Part shown: positions 61,510-64,000 of the stretch, piece after piece
How positions within the stretch are numbered: position 1 is the stretch's first letter
Layout: the number at the start of each line of letters is the position of its first letter
NCBI GenBank assembly: GCA_029778535.1
Contig: JAKOQB010000143.1
Coordinates: 62,001-126,000 of the forward strand
From: Pseudomonadota bacterium
GTDB taxonomy: Bacteria; Pseudomonadota; Gammaproteobacteria; Burkholderiales; Burkholderiaceae_F
Direction: 5' to 3'
DNA length: 64,000 nt
The notes under the pieces: generated by a model
Told to the model about the DNA's origin: nothing
The model's database searches: none
Seen by the model: only the letters and a program-made list of their open reading frames with translations
Made by a program: the position numbers and the translations under genes

Positions 61510-63897
61510 CTATCGACTGCGATGACGCGACTTGCCCAGCCGCTGTCCGCCGACGCCGCGCTTGCCGCTGCGCGCGCGCTTGTCGATGTCGCGCAGCCGG
61601 CGCGCGGCCAGCCGCGCCTGGCGTTCCTCGACACTCTCGCCCTTGCGCGGCGGTGCCATCGGCTGCGGCGGCTGCACTGCGGCCTGCAGCGACTTGCGAT
61701 CGGTGCCGCGCACCAGGCGAAAGTCGATGCGGCGCGCCTCGAGATCGACGCGCGCGACCTGCACCGTCACCCGGTCGGCAAGGCGGAATCGGATTCCGGT
61801 GCGTTCCCCGCGCAGCTCGTGCAGCGCGTCGTTGAAGCTGAAGTACTCCGGGCCCAGCTCGGACACGTGCACCAGCCCCTCGACGAACAGGTCGTCGAGC
61901 TGCACGAAGATGCCGAACGGCACCACCGCATTGATCGTGCCGGAGAAGGTTTCGCCGACGCGCTCGCGCATGTAGTAGCTCTTGAGCCACGCCTCGACGT
62001 CGCGCGATGCGTCGTCGGCTCTGCGCTCGTTGGCCGAGCACAGCAGGCCGAGCTTCTCCCAGTTCGTCAGCGCCTCAACCGCGCGCCCCCTGCCCTCGCG
62101 CCGCGCGCGCAGTGCGTCGTCGACCGCGGTGGCGCCGAAGACCTGCGGCACGTAGTGCGTGCGCGCGAGGATCGCCTTGATCACCCGATGCGTAAGCAGG
62201 TCCGGATAGCGGCGGATCGGCGAGGTGAAGTGCATGTAATGCTCGTACGCGAGACCGAAATGGCCGACGTCGTGCGGGCTGTATACCGCCTGCTGCATCG
62301 AGCGCAGCAGCACTGTCTGCAGCAGCTGCTCGTCGGGCCGCGCGCGGATCTTGCGAATCAGTGCCGCGTAGTCCGACGGCCGCGGCGCATCGCCGCCATC
62401 CAGATGCAGGCCGAGCGATTTCAGCAGCGCCCGCACGTTGGCCAGCCGGTCGGGCGTCGGCCCCTCGTGCACGCGATACAGCGCCGGGTGCCCGTGGCGC
62501 GCGACGAAGTCGGCCGCGCACACGTTGGCGGCGAGCATGCACTCCTCGATCAGCTTGTGCGCGTCGTTGCGCGTGCGCGGAACGATGCGCTCGATGCGGC
62601 CATTGGCGTCGCAGACGATGTAGGTCTCGATCGTCTCCAGATCGATCGCGCCGCGCGCCTCGCGCGCCTTGGCCAGCACGCGATACAGGTCGTACAGGTC
62701 GGCGAGCTGGGTGGCCAGCGGCGCCAGCCGCTGCGCGGCGGGGCTGCCGGGCACCGACAGCGCCTCCCACACTTCGGTGTAGGTCAGCCGCGCATGCGAA
62801 TGCATCACCGCCGGATAGAACTGGTAGGCGCTGACCTCGCCCTTGCCCGTGATCACCATGTCGGCCACCAGCACCAGCCGGTCGACGCGCGGGTTGAGCG
62901 AACACAGGCCGTTGGACAGCTTCTCCGGCAGCATCGGGATCACGCGGCGCGGGAAATAGACCGAGGTCGAACGGCTCTGCGCCTCGGCGTCGAGCGCGTC
63001 GCCCGGCTGCACGTAGCGGCTGACGTCGGCGATCGCGACGATCAGGCGCCACTTGTTGCGCTTGGCGTTCATCGGCTCGCAGTAGACGGCGTCGTCGAAG
63101 TCGCGCGCGTCCTCGCCGTCGATCGTCACCAGCGCAATGTCGCGCAGGTCGACGCGGTGGGCCAGATCGGCGTCCAGTACATGATTGGGCAGCGCCTCGG
63201 CCGCTGCGAGCGCGGCCGGCGGGAACTCGTGCGGCACCGCGAACTTGCGCACCGCGATCTCGATCTCCATGCCGGGATCGTCGATCGCGCCCAGCACCTC
63301 GACCACGCGGCCGACCGGCTGCACGTGGCGCTGCGGCTGCTGCACGATCTCGACCACCACGACCTGCCCGTGCTGCGCCGACATCGCGCCGCCCGGCGGC
63401 ACCAGGATGTCGTGCTGGATGCGCTGGTCCTCGGGCACGACGATCGTCACGCCGCGCTCGTTGAGCAGCCGGCCGACCAGGCGATTGGTCCGATGCTCGA
63501 TGACCTCGACGATCTCGGCCTCGGTGCGACCGCGCCGGTCCTGCCCGCTGACGCGCACCAGCACGCGGTCGCCGTGCAGCACCTTGCTCATCTCGTGCTC
63601 GGGCAGCACGAGATCCGGCCCGCCATCATCGCGCAGCAGGAAGCCGAAACCGTCGCGATGGCCCTGCACCTGTCCCGACAGCAGATGCGCACGCGCCGCC
63701 AGCAGCAGCAGCCCGGCGCGATTGCGCACGATCCGGCCGGCGCGTTCGAGTTCGACCAGATCGGATTCGAACTGCACGCGCTGCGCGTCGCCGATCTTCA
63801 GCCGCTGCGCAAGGTCGTCCGGCGTCAGCGGCGTGCGTGCGTGCCCGAGCGCGTTGACGATGACGTCGCGGTCGAGCGGATGTGGCGTGGATATCAA
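61510..63897 (-). CDS. rnr: Ribonuclease R
   Basis: 795 residues. Helix-turn-helix start (TPLTPDDLAQRLKI), cold-shock domains, RNB catalytic domain with the metal-binding aspartates (TIDGEDARDFDDAVYCE), IADVSRYVQPGD and RRYPDLLTHRVIKA, then S1 (about 645-730; GETFSGTINAVVPFGIFVQL) and a basic tail (GKRGVGGQRLGKSRHRSR). Processive 3'-5' exonuclease for structured RNA. First gene of rnr-rlmB-cobB, divergent from tRNA-Leu. Confidence 0.97.
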   Translation of the reverse strand: MISTPHPLDRDVIVNALGHARTPLTPDDLAQRLKIGDAQRVQFESDLVELERAGRIVRNRAGLLLLAARAHLLSGQVQGHRDGFGFLLRDDGGPDLVLPEHEMSKVLHGDRVLVRVSGQDRRGRTEAEIVEVIEHRTNRLVGRLLNERGVTIVVPEDQRIQHDILVPPGGAMSAQHGQVVVVEIVQQPQRHVQPVGRVVEVLGAIDDPGMEIEIAVRKFAVPHEFPPAALAAAEALPNHVLDADLAHRVDLRDIALVTIDGEDARDFDDAVYCEPMNAKRNKWRLIVAIADVSRYVQPGDALDAEAQSRSTSVYFPRRVIPMLPEKLSNGLCSLNPRVDRLVLVADMVITGKGEVSAYQFYPAVMHSHARLTYTEVWEALSVPGSPAAQRLAPLATQLADLYDLYRVLAKAREARGAIDLETIETYIVCDANGRIERIVPRTRNDAHKLIEECMLAANVCAADFVARHGHPALYRVHEGPTPDRLANVRALLKSLGLHLDGGDAPRPSDYAALIRKIRARPDEQLLQTVLLRSMQQAVYSPHDVGHFGLAYEHYMHFTSPIRRYPDLLTHRVIKAILARTHYVPQVFGATAVDDALRARREGRGRAVEALTNWEKLGLLCSANERRADDASRDVEAWLKSYYMRERVGETFSGTINAVVPFGIFVQLDDLFVEGLVHVSELGPEYFSFNDALHELRGERTGIRFRLADRVTVQVARVDLEARRIDFRLVRGTDRKSLQAAVQPPQPMAPPRKGESVEERQARLAARRLRDIDKRARSGKRGVGGQRLGKSRHRSR

Positions 63898-63938
63898 GCG
63901 ATTCTTTCGTTTAGTGTGGCGTCGCCGGTCGTGTCAAT

Positions 63939-63966
63939 TTGACATGCAAAGGCCGGACCTTACAAT
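63939..63966 (+). promoter_or_regulatory. Strong sigma-70 promoter of the tRNA-Leu gene
   Basis: TTGACA (63939-63944), 16 bases, TACAAT (63961-63966); both boxes near consensus, about 17 bases before the tRNA 5' end. Confidence 0.8.
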
Positions 63967-63983
63967 TCGCGCCTCGCCCCGGA

Positions 63984-64000
63984 GCCCAGGTGGCGGACTT
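63984..64000 (+). tRNA. tRNA-Leu, 5' end only (cut by window edge)
   Basis: GCCCAGGTGGCGGACTT is the acceptor stem and start of the D arm of a class II bacterial tRNA-Leu (GCCCNNGTGGCGGAA pattern). The anticodon lies outside the window. Confidence 0.75.

Overview
The window comes from the chromosome of a high-G+C betaproteobacterium, most likely order Burkholderiales. Several things point there: the rpsF-priB-rpsR-rplI-dnaB order, a DUF2863 gene, a PhaB-type acetoacetyl-CoA reductase, Bug-type (TctC) receptor remnants, a cspA-infA pair, a ChrB-led chromate operon, and thrC-hom-alaC next to molybdopterin genes. No rRNA, CRISPR array, integrase or insertion sequence was seen. Gene starts are often set by Shine-Dalgarno-like purine runs, some before TTG or GTG codons, and many neighbours overlap as TGATG or ATGA.

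Layout. 1-4.5 kb: the 3' end of rne, then a leftward chromate operon (chrB-chrA-superoxide dismutase-rhodanese remnant-second ChrB domain). 4.5-7.1 kb: moaA and a coniferyl-aldehyde-type dehydrogenase. 7.2-11.5 kb: leftward glyoxylate shunt block (aceA, HAD dehalogenase, aceB and a 51-residue Cys-rich protein). 11.5-15.5 kb: rraA, an MFS transporter, DUF2863 and arginase. 15.5-16.8 kb: decayed DNA with two broken Bug-receptor genes and a palindromic repeat. 16.8-20.4 kb: a divergent pair, a 716-residue acyl-ACP-reductase-like enzyme with an unrecognised N-terminal half and an iron-type alcohol dehydrogenase. 20.4-27.2 kb: a patchy region with an ABC-ATPase stub, lipase-like lipoprotein, a FAH-family gene with an internal stop, a periplasmic protein, cspA, infA, SRPBCC protein, alpha/beta hydrolase and small unknown genes.

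27.5-36.9 kb: phaB, clpB behind a sigma-32-like promoter, and the envelope pair tamA-tamB. 36.9-43.2 kb: a TPR-GGDEF protein, then a four-gene protein quality-control operon (cbpA-cbpM-HtrA-like protease-FtsH paralogue), also behind a sigma-32-like promoter. 43.5-50.8 kb: long leftward array alaC, hom, thrC, GNAT, mobB, moeA, moaD, moaE, crcB. 50.9-54.6 kb: rightward Mth938-like gene, bcp, PhoH/PIN ATPase and a JmjC/cupin protein, ended by a bidirectional terminator. 54.6-64 kb: leftward branched-chain amino acid binding protein, DUF456, DUF47, the dnaB-rplI-rpsR-priB-rpsF replication/ribosome operon, sirtuin, rlmB and rnr; the last 17 bases begin a tRNA-Leu behind a strong promoter.

Main themes: chromate detoxification with a damaged member, molybdenum cofactor synthesis split over two loci (moaA; mobB-moeA-moaD-moaE), two heat-shock units, and a possible acyl/aldehyde-to-alcohol pair at 16.8-20.4 kb, the least characterised system here. 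Three intergenic inverted repeats of 72-73 bp look like dispersed REP-type elements.
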